DNA of 64,000 nucleotides. It comes from Clostridiales bacterium. Lineage in GTDB: Bacteria > Bacillota > Clostridia > Oscillospirales > Oscillospiraceae. The stretch is taken from positions 27,032 to 91,031 of the forward strand of contig JALFUW010000071.1 of assembly GCA_022786995.1 (NCBI GenBank). The letters are read 5' to 3'. The position numbers and the translations under genes are program-made. The notes beneath the pieces were generated by a model, which saw only the letters and a program-made list of their open reading frames with translations, did no database searches and had not been told where the DNA came from. Numbering within the stretch: position 1 is the first letter of the stretch; the number at the start of each line of letters is the position of its first letter. Positions 28,411 to 37,960 of this stretch are shown in pieces.

Positions 28411-31400
28411 TTACAGCAGGTTGTCGGTGTTGATCCAGCCCAGATCGGTCTTGGCCATCTTGCCGACGATCTCATAGATATCGACAACAGCCATTCTCTG
28501 ATAGGTGCCGGTAGCGGTGGTGCAGTTGACATCAGAGTAGGCCACGGTGTTCTCATTGGCGACCACACGGGCATCCACAGCGCCTGCCACGCAGGGAGTC
28601 AGATCCACATAGTACAGGTAGACCCAGCCAGCGTCGCAGCGGCCCCAGGCCATGTTCTCGGCAATGGTGGTTTCATAGATGACCAGAGAAGCGCCGTTCT
28701 TCAGAGTGGTGGTCTTCTTGGCGGTGGTGGAAGCGGTAGCACGGACATTGAGTTCGTTTGCGCGGATGACCTTGCCGGTGTATCTGTAACCGCTGGCGTT
28801 GGTCACGAAGCCGCCGGAGTTGCCGCCAGCACCGATGATGGGCTCAGAGGGAGCCGTGGTGGCAGGAGGCGTGGTGGTCTCTTCGACGTAGTAAGCACCC
28901 TCGGACATGTAGTCCATGCGGATCCAGCCTGTGCCTTCCTCGGTCTCGATACGGCCCCAGACCTTGTCGTTCTCGATCTGCAGCGCAGTGACCTTAACCT
29001 GATCGCCCTTCTTCAGGGTATCGATCTTGGCAGTATCCTGAGACGCACCCTCGCGAACCTTCAGGGTATCGTTGCCGGTTACGGTGTGCACCTTTTCATC
29101 CAGAGCGGTCAGCTCCAGATTCTCCTCAGGATTGATAATCCAGCCATCGTTCACACGCGCCCAGTAGGTGGTGGTGGTGATGGTGGTAACGGTATTGCTG
29201 TCGCCCAGGGGATCCTTATCAGACTTAACCTTCTGGGTCACGGCAGCCAGCTCATGGATGGTCACATTGTCGCCAATGGACAGGCTGCGAACCAGATTTG
29301 CATCGTACTTGGCATCCACGACGGCATCAGCCTCGGAATCGCCCGTATACTGGCTTTCAAAATCGATGGGCTCACGTAAGATGTCGCAGTCCATCGCCAC
29401 CTTACCGGTGTAAACAGCGGTGGTAGTGGTCTTCTCCAGGCTGTCCAGAGAATCCACCAGAGTACCCTTGGTGGGATCCTCCTTGGGCTTCTCGGGCGCC
29501 ACAGGATTGTACTTGACCATGGAGATGTAGTCCATGCAGACCCAGCCCTTATCGGTACGGCCCCACTTGGCGGCGCCGCTGGTCTTGACCTCCAGAATCT
29601 GAACCTGGGTACCGGGCAGCAGCTTGCCAACAGCGGCGTAACCAATGCCCGCGCCCTGACGGACGTTCACGCCGGAATAGGTGTTGGCAACGATGCCGGT
29701 GCCGGAGCCGTCCGTGGTAATGGTGTTGCCGGCAGCATCGGTAACCTTGTTGGGATCATCCAGAGCGCCCTTGCGGACATTCAGATACTTGGCGGAGACC
29801 CAGCCGTCTCCATCGTAATCATAGGTTCCGTTCTGGTTGGTATCCAGCTTGTACCACTCGTCCTTCTTGGATTCCCAGACACGGACGGTGGTGCCGCGCT
29901 TCAGGGAGCCGATCACCGCGCCGTAGAGAGCGCCGGTCTTACGCACACGAACGCTGTCGGTATCAATGACCGTGGCGATCAGGCCGGTTTCGTGATCGTC
30001 TTTCTTCTCCTCCTCCGGCAGAGTAATCTCATTGGTACGCTTGACATACTTGCTTGCCAGATTGATCCAGCCGGTCTTCTCGCCGACATCGCCGGTAGAG
30101 ACAGCGGTATAAGAAGTAATCTTGCCCCAGATGTTCTCGTCCACCAGGCGAATTTCGCTGATTTCAACTTCCACGCCCTTGTTCAGGGAGAAAGCCAATT
30201 CAGAAGCGTCGCCCGCGTTCTTTCTGACATTGGTGCTCTCGGCAACCACGGTATACATCACGGGATCCAGCTCAACATTGTAATCGGGCTCGTCGGTCTT
30301 GGCAATGCCCGTACCGGCGATGGGCAGCCACGCGGTTCTGGTAACGGAGACAGGCTTGCTGTCCTTGTCCAGCTCCCAGTTGGTCCAGTTCACCTTCGCC
30401 CAGGTGGCGCTGTCGCCGAAGAAGGGAGCGACCGTCAGAGCGGACATCTTAATCGCGGTTCCAGAGGGGATATCGAAATAATCCGCGCCGGAGGCATCCG
30501 TAAAGTGAATGGTGCCAGAGTTATCACCGGCAGCCACATAGGCCTCCACGTCGTCGGTTACCTTGCCGCTAAAGGCAAAGGAAGCAGCACTGGTATCGTT
30601 CGCGGTCTTTCCATCCAGCATGGTCACGGAGGTGTAGGTCAGGCAGATCCAGCCGCCGTCATAGCGGCCCCAGCGGTGGCCATTCACCGTCTTGATTTCA
30701 TAAAGCTTGACCGTATCGTTCCGGGACAGAGCGCCGACGATCTTTGCATCCGTACCGGCATCCTTACGGACATTCAGATACCCGTTGTAGGTAACCGTAG
30801 CAGTGGCAATGACGTTCGCGGCGGGAATGTCTTCAATGGTCTTGCCAATCTTCACCCAGCCAAACTGATCAGTCTCGTACTCCAGATAGCCCCATCTGTT
30901 GCCGTTGCCATCAAGGAAGTCCTGCAGAATCGTGATCGTTCCAGAGACGACCGCAGTGTTACCATTGCTGAGCTTTGCAGCCTCAGAGCCATCCTCAGGT
31001 CTGACAAAGACAGTGGTGGAAACCAGCTGGCTGGTATGCATCGGGTACTGGACGGCAACGCCGTGGTCCTCGTCCTCCTGCCAGTAGGCGTACAGGACTT
31101 TGTCAGGGTTGTGCTCCTCAGAGACGCAGGCAGCGTCCAGCTTGGGCATCCATTTACCGTCGATAGGCTCAGTGTACCAACCCAGGAACTTGTACCCGGG
31201 GCAGGAAGCGGTAATATGGCTGACAATCTGCGTGGTGTCGAAATACATGGTGTAGGTATCCTCGTCACACACGGAGAGTCTGGCGTCTGCGCCGACAGGA
31301 GAATTCACATCGTAGGTCACTGCCTGATAGCGGTCAGGAGCGGTGTTGGAGTAGACACCATGGATATACATATCCACAATAACCTGATTGCGCTCGCTGT

Positions 31401-31896
31401 TTCCATCCAGATTATCCAAAACATTCAGCAGCTCCGTCGCGCCGGCCTTGCTGACGATAGCGCTCTTCAGGGTGCCGGTGCCGCTAAGCCACGCAGTTCC
31501 GGCAACATGGCTGTAAACCACCAGCGCATCGTGCTGGCTCTGGGACAAAGTAAGGCCATTGCTGGAAGCGAAGCTGTTTACCTTCTTATCCAGTTCGGTC
31601 AGGTAAGTACGCAGCGCGGTATCCGCCTTCTTCTCGGAAATGGTGTGCTTGTTGTCATCGGTAGCCTTGGGCCTACCATTGACATCAAAATGGTGCTTCT
31701 CACTGCACACCGTGCCATATCCGACGCGGTACTCAGAACCGCTCACATAATAGCAGGTAGCCTTAAACTGCTTCAGCTGCTTCAAAACCGTAATTGCGCT
31801 TTCGCTGATCTTGTTCTCAGCGGCAGAGGCGGTGACGGGCACCAAGCCAACCAGCAGAACGAGAGCCAGCAACGCGCATACAAATCTCTTCTTCAT
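28411..31896 (-). CDS. Giant secreted multi-SH3b protein with N-terminal GH24 lysozyme-like domain and InlB/flg_new-type segment
   Basis: Signal peptide; ISEKKADTALRTYLTELDKKVNSFASSNGLTLSQSQHDALVVYSHVAG lysozyme-like; CPGYKFLGWYTEPIDGKW; many VRKxAGxxxxxxGxLxxGxxVxVxExK...WGR...GWI/V repeats. Confidence 0.9.
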   Translation of the reverse strand: MKKRFVCALLALVLLVGLVPVTASAAENKISESAITVLKQLKQFKATCYYVSGSEYRVGYGTVCSEKHHFDVNGRPKATDDNKHTISEKKADTALRTYLTELDKKVNSFASSNGLTLSQSQHDALVVYSHVAGTAWLSGTGTLKSAIVSKAGATELLNVLDNLDGNSERNQVIVDMYIHGVYSNTAPDRYQAVTYDVNSPVGADARLSVCDEDTYTMYFDTTQIVSHITASCPGYKFLGWYTEPIDGKWMPKLDAACVSEEHNPDKVLYAYWQEDEDHGVAVQYPMHTSQLVSTTVFVRPEDGSEAAKLSNGNTAVVSGTITILQDFLDGNGNRWGYLEYETDQFGWVKIGKTIEDIPAANVIATATVTYNGYLNVRKDAGTDAKIVGALSRNDTVKLYEIKTVNGHRWGRYDGGWICLTYTSVTMLDGKTANDTSAASFAFSGKVTDDVEAYVAAGDNSGTIHFTDASGADYFDIPSGTAIKMSALTVAPFFGDSATWAKVNWTNWELDKDSKPVSVTRTAWLPIAGTGIAKTDEPDYNVELDPVMYTVVAESTNVRKNAGDASELAFSLNKGVEVEISEIRLVDENIWGKITSYTAVSTGDVGEKTGWINLASKYVKRTNEITLPEEEKKDDHETGLIATVIDTDSVRVRKTGALYGAVIGSLKRGTTVRVWESKKDEWYKLDTNQNGTYDYDGDGWVSAKYLNVRKGALDDPNKVTDAAGNTITTDGSGTGIVANTYSGVNVRQGAGIGYAAVGKLLPGTQVQILEVKTSGAAKWGRTDKGWVCMDYISMVKYNPVAPEKPKEDPTKGTLVDSLDSLEKTTTTAVYTGKVAMDCDILREPIDFESQYTGDSEADAVVDAKYDANLVRSLSIGDNVTIHELAAVTQKVKSDKDPLGDSNTVTTITTTTYWARVNDGWIINPEENLELTALDEKVHTVTGNDTLKVREGASQDTAKIDTLKKGDQVKVTALQIENDKVWGRIETEEGTGWIRMDYMSEGAYYVEETTTPPATTAPSEPIIGAGGNSGGFVTNASGYRYTGKVIRANELNVRATASTTAKKTTTLKNGASLVIYETTIAENMAWGRCDAGWVYLYYVDLTPCVAGAVDARVVANENTVAYSDVNCTTATGTYQRMAVVDIYEIVGKMAKTDLGWINTDNLL

Positions 31897-32126
31897 AAGC
31901 TCTTACTCCTTTTTTTCTTATGTAAGTAACGGTATTATAACAGACCCGTTTACAAATTGCAATACCTTTTTTGAAAATAATTACATTTTTGTTACAATAT
32001 TTTTCCTTGTACTGTAACCGCTTCCAGTGTACCACCGAAAAGCCGCGAATTTTGTCATAATCCCGAAGAATCCCTCAAAATCAGAAAAAAGATTGTAACC
32101 GTTCGGTCAGCGTGAAACGTGGCGTT

Positions 32127-32286
32127 TGGAGTACGGCGAGTGGAGTGTGGAGTGTGAAGTGTGGAGTGTGGAGTGTGGAGTGTGGAGTGATGGTATCGCC
32201 TTCGGCGATGAATAATAAGATTCGAATATCTCCACTCCCAACTCCGCGCTCCCCACTCCTAACTCCTAACTTCTAACTCCCCACTA
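32127..32286. repeat. Heptamer-arm inverted repeat, TGTGGAG word family, with conserved core hairpin
   Basis: TTTGGAG/TACGGCG/AGTGGAG/TGTGGAG/TGTGAAG/TGTGGAG x4, core TGATGGTATCGCCTTCGGCGATGAAT, right arm CTCCACT/CCCAACT/CCGCGCT/CCCCACT/CCTAACT/CCTAACT/TCTAACT/CCCCACT. Confidence 0.94.
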
Positions 32287-32351
32287 ACCTCGGCTTGACT
32301 TTCATTTTCGGTACTGCTATACTCAAGAAAACTCGTCAGGAGGAAGATCCC

Positions 32352-33413
32352 ATGGAAAACAAAAAGGCCCTTGTGGGCATGAGCGGCGGTGTGGACAGCT
32401 CCGTGGCGGCGTATCTGATGCTGCGGCAAGGCTACGACTGCACCGGCGTCACCATGCGGCTCTATGATAACCCCACCGAAGAGAGCACCTGCTGTTCTCT
32501 GGACGATGTGGAGGATGCCCGGGCCGTGGCCGCCCGGCTGGGGATCCGGCACTATACCTTTAATTTTAAGGATGATTTTGACCGTCAGGTGGTTCAGAAA
32601 TTCGTATCCAGCTATGAGCGGGGCCTGACTCCCAATCCCTGCATCGACTGCAACCGCTATCTGAAATTTGACCGGCTCCTCCGCCGGGCACAGGAGCTGG
32701 GCTGTCATTGGGTCGTTTCCGGGCATTACGCCAGGATTCGGCAGGAAAACGGAAGGTATCTATTGTATAAAGCCGCCGATGCTGCCAAGGATCAGACTTA
32801 CTTTCTGGCCTGCCTCAATCAGGAGCAGCTGTCCCATATCCAGTTTCCGCTGGGTGATCTGACAAAAACGCAGGTTCGGGAAATTGCTGAGGAAAATGGT
32901 TTTGTCAACGCCCGGAAACGGGACAGTCAGGATATCTGCTTTGTCCCCGATGGGGACTACGGCGCGTTTTTGCAGCGCTATACCGGGAAAACCTACCCGG
33001 AGGGCGATTTTCTGAACCTGCAGGGCCAGGTTGTTGGCCGTCACCGGGGGGCAGCCTGCTACACAAAGGGACAGCGCAAAGGATTGGGCCTTGCCATGGG
33101 AGAGCCGGTGTATGTCTGCGCCAAGGATATGGCGGCAAACACCGTCACCGTCGGCCCGAATTCAGCCCTCTACTCCCCCTCCCTGCGGGCCAACGACTGG
33201 AACTGGTATCCTTTTGAGGAGCTGACCCAGCCTATGCGTGTCACTGCCAAGACCCGGCACAGCCAGTTTGAGCAGGCGGCAACGGTGTACCCGGAGGAAA
33301 ACGGTTTTGCAAGGGTGGAATTTGACGAGCCCCAGCGGGCCGTCACCCCCGGTCAGGCCGTAGTGCTGTATGACGGCGACATGGTGGTCGGCGGTGGAAC
33401 CATCGTCGAATAA
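32352..33413 (+). CDS. mnmA: tRNA 2-thiouridine(34) synthase
   Basis: VGMSGGVDSSVAAYLMLRQGY; LTPNPCIDCNRYLKFD; ARKRDSQDICFVPDGDYGAF. Confidence 0.96.
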   Translation: MENKKALVGMSGGVDSSVAAYLMLRQGYDCTGVTMRLYDNPTEESTCCSLDDVEDARAVAARLGIRHYTFNFKDDFDRQVVQKFVSSYERGLTPNPCIDCNRYLKFDRLLRRAQELGCHWVVSGHYARIRQENGRYLLYKAADAAKDQTYFLACLNQEQLSHIQFPLGDLTKTQVREIAEENGFVNARKRDSQDICFVPDGDYGAFLQRYTGKTYPEGDFLNLQGQVVGRHRGAACYTKGQRKGLGLAMGEPVYVCAKDMAANTVTVGPNSALYSPSLRANDWNWYPFEELTQPMRVTAKTRHSQFEQAATVYPEENGFARVEFDEPQRAVTPGQAVVLYDGDMVVGGGTIVE

Positions 33414-33414
33414 A

Positions 33415-33549
33415 AAACGTCTGTCATCCTGAGTAAGCTTAGCGAGTCGAAGGATCTTCGCACAAATTGACCACAAACGTGTGGTAACGTGCGCAGATCC
33501 TTCGACTTCGCGGCATGAAATGCCGCTCCGCTCAGGATGACAGACGTTT
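33415..33549. repeat. CCTGAGCGAAG-family palindromic repeat, copy 2
   Basis: AAACGTCTGTCATCCTGAG ... CTCAGGATGACAGACGTTT between convergent mnmA and glpK. Confidence 0.93.
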
Positions 33550-33550
33550 A

Positions 33551-35089
<1,539 letters not shown>

Positions 35090-35105
35090 CTACGGGAAAT
35101 ACAAG

Positions 35106-35190
35106 TTTGGAGTGTGAAGTGTGGAGTGTGGAATTGTGGTATCGCCTTCGGCGATAGATTAAAACTAACTCCTAACTCCTCACTCCAAAC
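35106..35190. repeat. Heptamer-arm inverted repeat, TGTGGAG word, short copy with conserved core
   Basis: TTTGGAG/TGTGAAG/TGTGGAG/TGTGGAA, core TTGTGGTATCGCCTTCGGCGATAGATTAAAACT, AACTCCT/AACTCCT/CACTCCA. Confidence 0.93.
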
Positions 35191-35191
35191 T

Positions 35192-35222
35192 GAAAAAGAG
35201 CGGGGCAACCCGCTCTTTTTCT
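35192..35222. terminator. Bidirectional terminator
   Basis: AAAAAGAGCGGGGCAACCCGCTCTTTTTCTT. Confidence 0.85.
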
Positions 35223-37141
35223 TATAGATTCTTGACAAACAGCGCCCGGATGGCGTTGAGGACTGCCAAAATCATGACGCCCACATCCGCCAGAATCGCC
35301 AGCCACATATTGCCCAGACCCAACGCGCCCAGAATCAGACAGACAGCCTTCACCCCGATGGCGAACACGATATTCTGCTTGACAATGGCCAGGCATTTCC
35401 GGGAGATCTTGATGGCTTTCGCGATTTTCAGAGGGTTGTCGTCCATCAGCACCACGTCCGCCGCTTCGATGGCGGCGTCGGAGCCAATGGCGCCCATGGC
35501 AATGCCGATATCCGCCCGGGCCAGCACCGGGGCATCATTGATGCCGTCGCCCACAAAGGCCAACTTTTCCTTCTCGCCTTTGGCGGCCAGGATTTCTTCC
35601 ACCTTGGCAACCTTGTCTCCGGGCAGCAGCTCGCTGTATACTTCGTCGATGCCCAGTTCCTTCGCGACCGCTTTCGCCACAGGCGCGGCATCGCCGGTGA
35701 GCATCACCGTCTTCTTCACACCGGCCCTTTTCAGGGCGGCAACCGCCTGTTTCGCGGTATCCTTCACGGTGTCGGACACCACGATATATCCGGCATAGGC
35801 TCCGTTCAGCGCCAGGTGCACCACAGTGCCCACCGCGTTCACCGGCTCTGCCGGGATATGCAGAGACTTCATCAGCTTCTCGTTGCCCGCCGCGACCATT
35901 ACGCCGTTCACCTTTGCCGTGATGCCGTGACCGCTCAATTCCTGAATTTCCGTCACCCGCCCCGGCTCCAGAGGCTGTCCGTAAGCCGTCAGAATGCTTC
36001 TGGCGATTGGGTGGGAGGAGGCGCTTTCGGCGTAGGCCGCGTATTCCAGCAGCTTTTCACGGGAATCCTCCACACTGTAAATTTCGCTGACCGCAAACAC
36101 GCCCTTCGTCAGGGTGCCGGTCTTGTCAAATACCACGCAGGTGGTCTGGGACAGGGTTTCTAAGTAGTTGCTGCCTTTGACTAAGATTCCCTGATTGCTG
36201 GCCCCGCCGATGCCCGCGAAAAAGCTCAGAGGGATGCTGATGACCAGGGCGCAGGGGCAGCTGATGACGAGGAAGGTCAGAGCACGGTACAGCCAGTCGG
36301 TAACAAGCCCCAGCACGGGGCCGCTGTAGCCCAGCAGCAGCTGCGCAATGGGCGGCAGGACTGCCAGCGCCAGCGCGCCGCCGCAGACCGCCGGGGTATA
36401 GACCCGGGCGAATTTGCTGATAAAGTCCTCGGACTTACTCTTCCGGGAGCTGGCGTTCTCCACAAGCTCCAGAATTTTCGACACGGTAGACTGACCAAAT
36501 TCCGTAGTGGTGCGGATTTTCAGCACGCCGGTGAGGTTGATGCAGCCGCTGATGACGCTGTCCCCCACCCCGATTTCCCGGGGCATACTCTCGCCGGTGA
36601 GGGCGCTGGTGTTCAGGCTGGATCGGCCCTCCTCCACCAGACCGTCAATGGGCACCTTCTCGCCGGGGCGAACCACGATGACGGTTCCGACCTCCACTTC
36701 CTCGGGATCGACCTGTGTAAGCTTGCCGTCCACTTCCACATTGGCGTAGTCCGGGCGGATGTCCATGAGCTGACTGATATTTTTTCGGCTTTTGCCCACG
36801 GCGTAGCTCTCAAACAGCTCGCCGGTCTGGAAGAACAGCATGACGGCGACCGCCTCGGCAAATTCCCCGCTTTGTTCCATCAGGGCGATGGCAAAGGCGC
36901 CCACCGTGGCAATGGCCATCAGAAAGCACTCGTCCAGCACCCGCCCGTTGCGGATGCCCCGCCAGGCCTTGGCCAGAATGTCGTGGCCTACTATATAATA
37001 AGGTATCAGGTACAGCGCAAACAGCACCGCAGTCCGGGCAGGCTCCCCGAAGGGAAGCAAATTCTTTCCCAGCCCCAGCAACACCAGCAGCGCCGCCGCC
37101 GTGATGATCCGCCAGAGCAGCTTTTTCTGTTTATTACTCAT
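35222..37141 (-). CDS. Heavy-metal translocating P1B-type ATPase (Zn/Cd/Pb type likely)
   Basis: ISCPCALVISIPLSFFAGIGGASNQGILVKGSNYLE; VFDKTGTLTKG; GDGINDAPVLARADIGIAMG; lacks an N-terminal HMA domain. Confidence 0.93.
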   Translation of the reverse strand: MSNKQKKLLWRIITAAALLVLLGLGKNLLPFGEPARTAVLFALYLIPYYIVGHDILAKAWRGIRNGRVLDECFLMAIATVGAFAIALMEQSGEFAEAVAVMLFFQTGELFESYAVGKSRKNISQLMDIRPDYANVEVDGKLTQVDPEEVEVGTVIVVRPGEKVPIDGLVEEGRSSLNTSALTGESMPREIGVGDSVISGCINLTGVLKIRTTTEFGQSTVSKILELVENASSRKSKSEDFISKFARVYTPAVCGGALALAVLPPIAQLLLGYSGPVLGLVTDWLYRALTFLVISCPCALVISIPLSFFAGIGGASNQGILVKGSNYLETLSQTTCVVFDKTGTLTKGVFAVSEIYSVEDSREKLLEYAAYAESASSHPIARSILTAYGQPLEPGRVTEIQELSGHGITAKVNGVMVAAGNEKLMKSLHIPAEPVNAVGTVVHLALNGAYAGYIVVSDTVKDTAKQAVAALKRAGVKKTVMLTGDAAPVAKAVAKELGIDEVYSELLPGDKVAKVEEILAAKGEKEKLAFVGDGINDAPVLARADIGIAMGAIGSDAAIEAADVVLMDDNPLKIAKAIKISRKCLAIVKQNIVFAIGVKAVCLILGALGLGNMWLAILADVGVMILAVLNAIRALFVKNL

Positions 37142-37163
37142 ATCGACCAATCCTCGCACAATC

Positions 37164-37302
37164 CGTAGGGCGGGGTTATGACCCCGCCGACGCACCGATT
37201 TCATCGCAACGCGCCGTGTTCTTCGGGAACACCCCACATTGCGCTATTTCCAGTCTGGAAGAATATCCCACCGTATCGGCGGGGTCATGACCCCGCCCTA
37301 CG
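37164..37302. repeat. CGTAGGGCGGGGTCATGACCCCGCC palindromic repeat
   Basis: CGTAGGGCGGGGTTATGACCCCGCCG ... CGGCGGGGTCATGACCCCGCCCTACG. Confidence 0.88.
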
Positions 37303-37303
37303 A

Positions 37304-37522
37304 TTAGAACGCAATCTCGCAGTCCGGCTCCACCTTGCGGCAGGCCTTCAGCACGTTGGGCATCACTTCGGCAGGATTCGCGCCCTCGGAAAAGGTGACG
37401 ATCATTTTCAGGGCCATATAGTTCACCGTGCAGTCGGCTACTCCCGCGACTTTCTTCGCGGCCTGCTCCATGAGGTTTGCGCAGTTGGCGCAGTCAACTT
37501 CGATTTTGTAGGTCTTTTTCAT
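37304..37522 (-). CDS. HMA-domain metal-binding protein (72 aa)
   Basis: MKKTYKIEVDCANCANLMEQAAKKVAGVADCTVNYMALKMIVTF, CxxC motif. Confidence 0.88.
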   Translation of the reverse strand: MKKTYKIEVDCANCANLMEQAAKKVAGVADCTVNYMALKMIVTFSEGANPAEVMPNVLKACRKVEPDCEIAF

Positions 37523-37552
37523 GAGGAATACCCCTTTCATTTTTCTGTACAT

Positions 37553-37605
37553 ATGAGCACTTGTTCATCTGTTATAGGTATATCATAGATTGATGCCGTT
37601 GTCAA
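37553..37605 (-). promoter_or_regulatory. Promoter and ArsR/SmtB-type operator candidate upstream of the HMA gene
   Basis: Minus strand TTGACA-17-TATACC followed by ATGAACAAGTGCTCAT imperfect palindrome. Confidence 0.6.
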
Positions 37606-37622
37606 GAGGTTTGCCAAAAAAA

Positions 37623-37648
37623 GAAGGAGCGGATTCCTCCGCTCCTTC
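37623..37648. terminator. Strong hairpin
   Basis: GAAGGAGCGGATTCCTCCGCTCCTTC. Confidence 0.6.
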
Positions 37649-37716
37649 GGGTGTAATGACATAGTGGTAACGACACCGAGCCACCCATCCAATGGTGCTG
37701 GTCAATAGACCCGGTT

Positions 37717-37960
37717 CGTAACGCATAGGTTGGAGGCCCTGCCGCCCGCAATTTCAGCGTCAATTATCGCAACACCGCCGTTACCGAGCAGCGCCCAATG
37801 GTGTTTCGACTACCACCCGTGTCCGTAACGCATAGGTTGGCGGCCCTGCCGGCCGCAATTTCAGCGTCAATTATCACAACACCGCCGTTACCGAGCAGCG
37901 CCCAATGGTGTTTCGACTACCACCCGTGTCCGTAACGCATTGGCTGGCGGCCCTGCCGCC
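37717..37960. repeat. 107-bp tandem direct repeat (2 full copies plus partials)
   Basis: CGTAACGCAT at 37717, 37824 and 37931 (spacing 107 and 107); unit near-identical over its length. Confidence 0.92.

Noticed and set aside
29992-31929. 645-aa plus-strand ORF
   Set aside because: Exact antisense of the SH3-repeat gene in high-GC sequence; no recognisable domains or RBS.
37717-37960. CRISPR-like array
   Set aside because: Period is 107 bp with near-identical whole units and no repeat/spacer structure; no cas genes.
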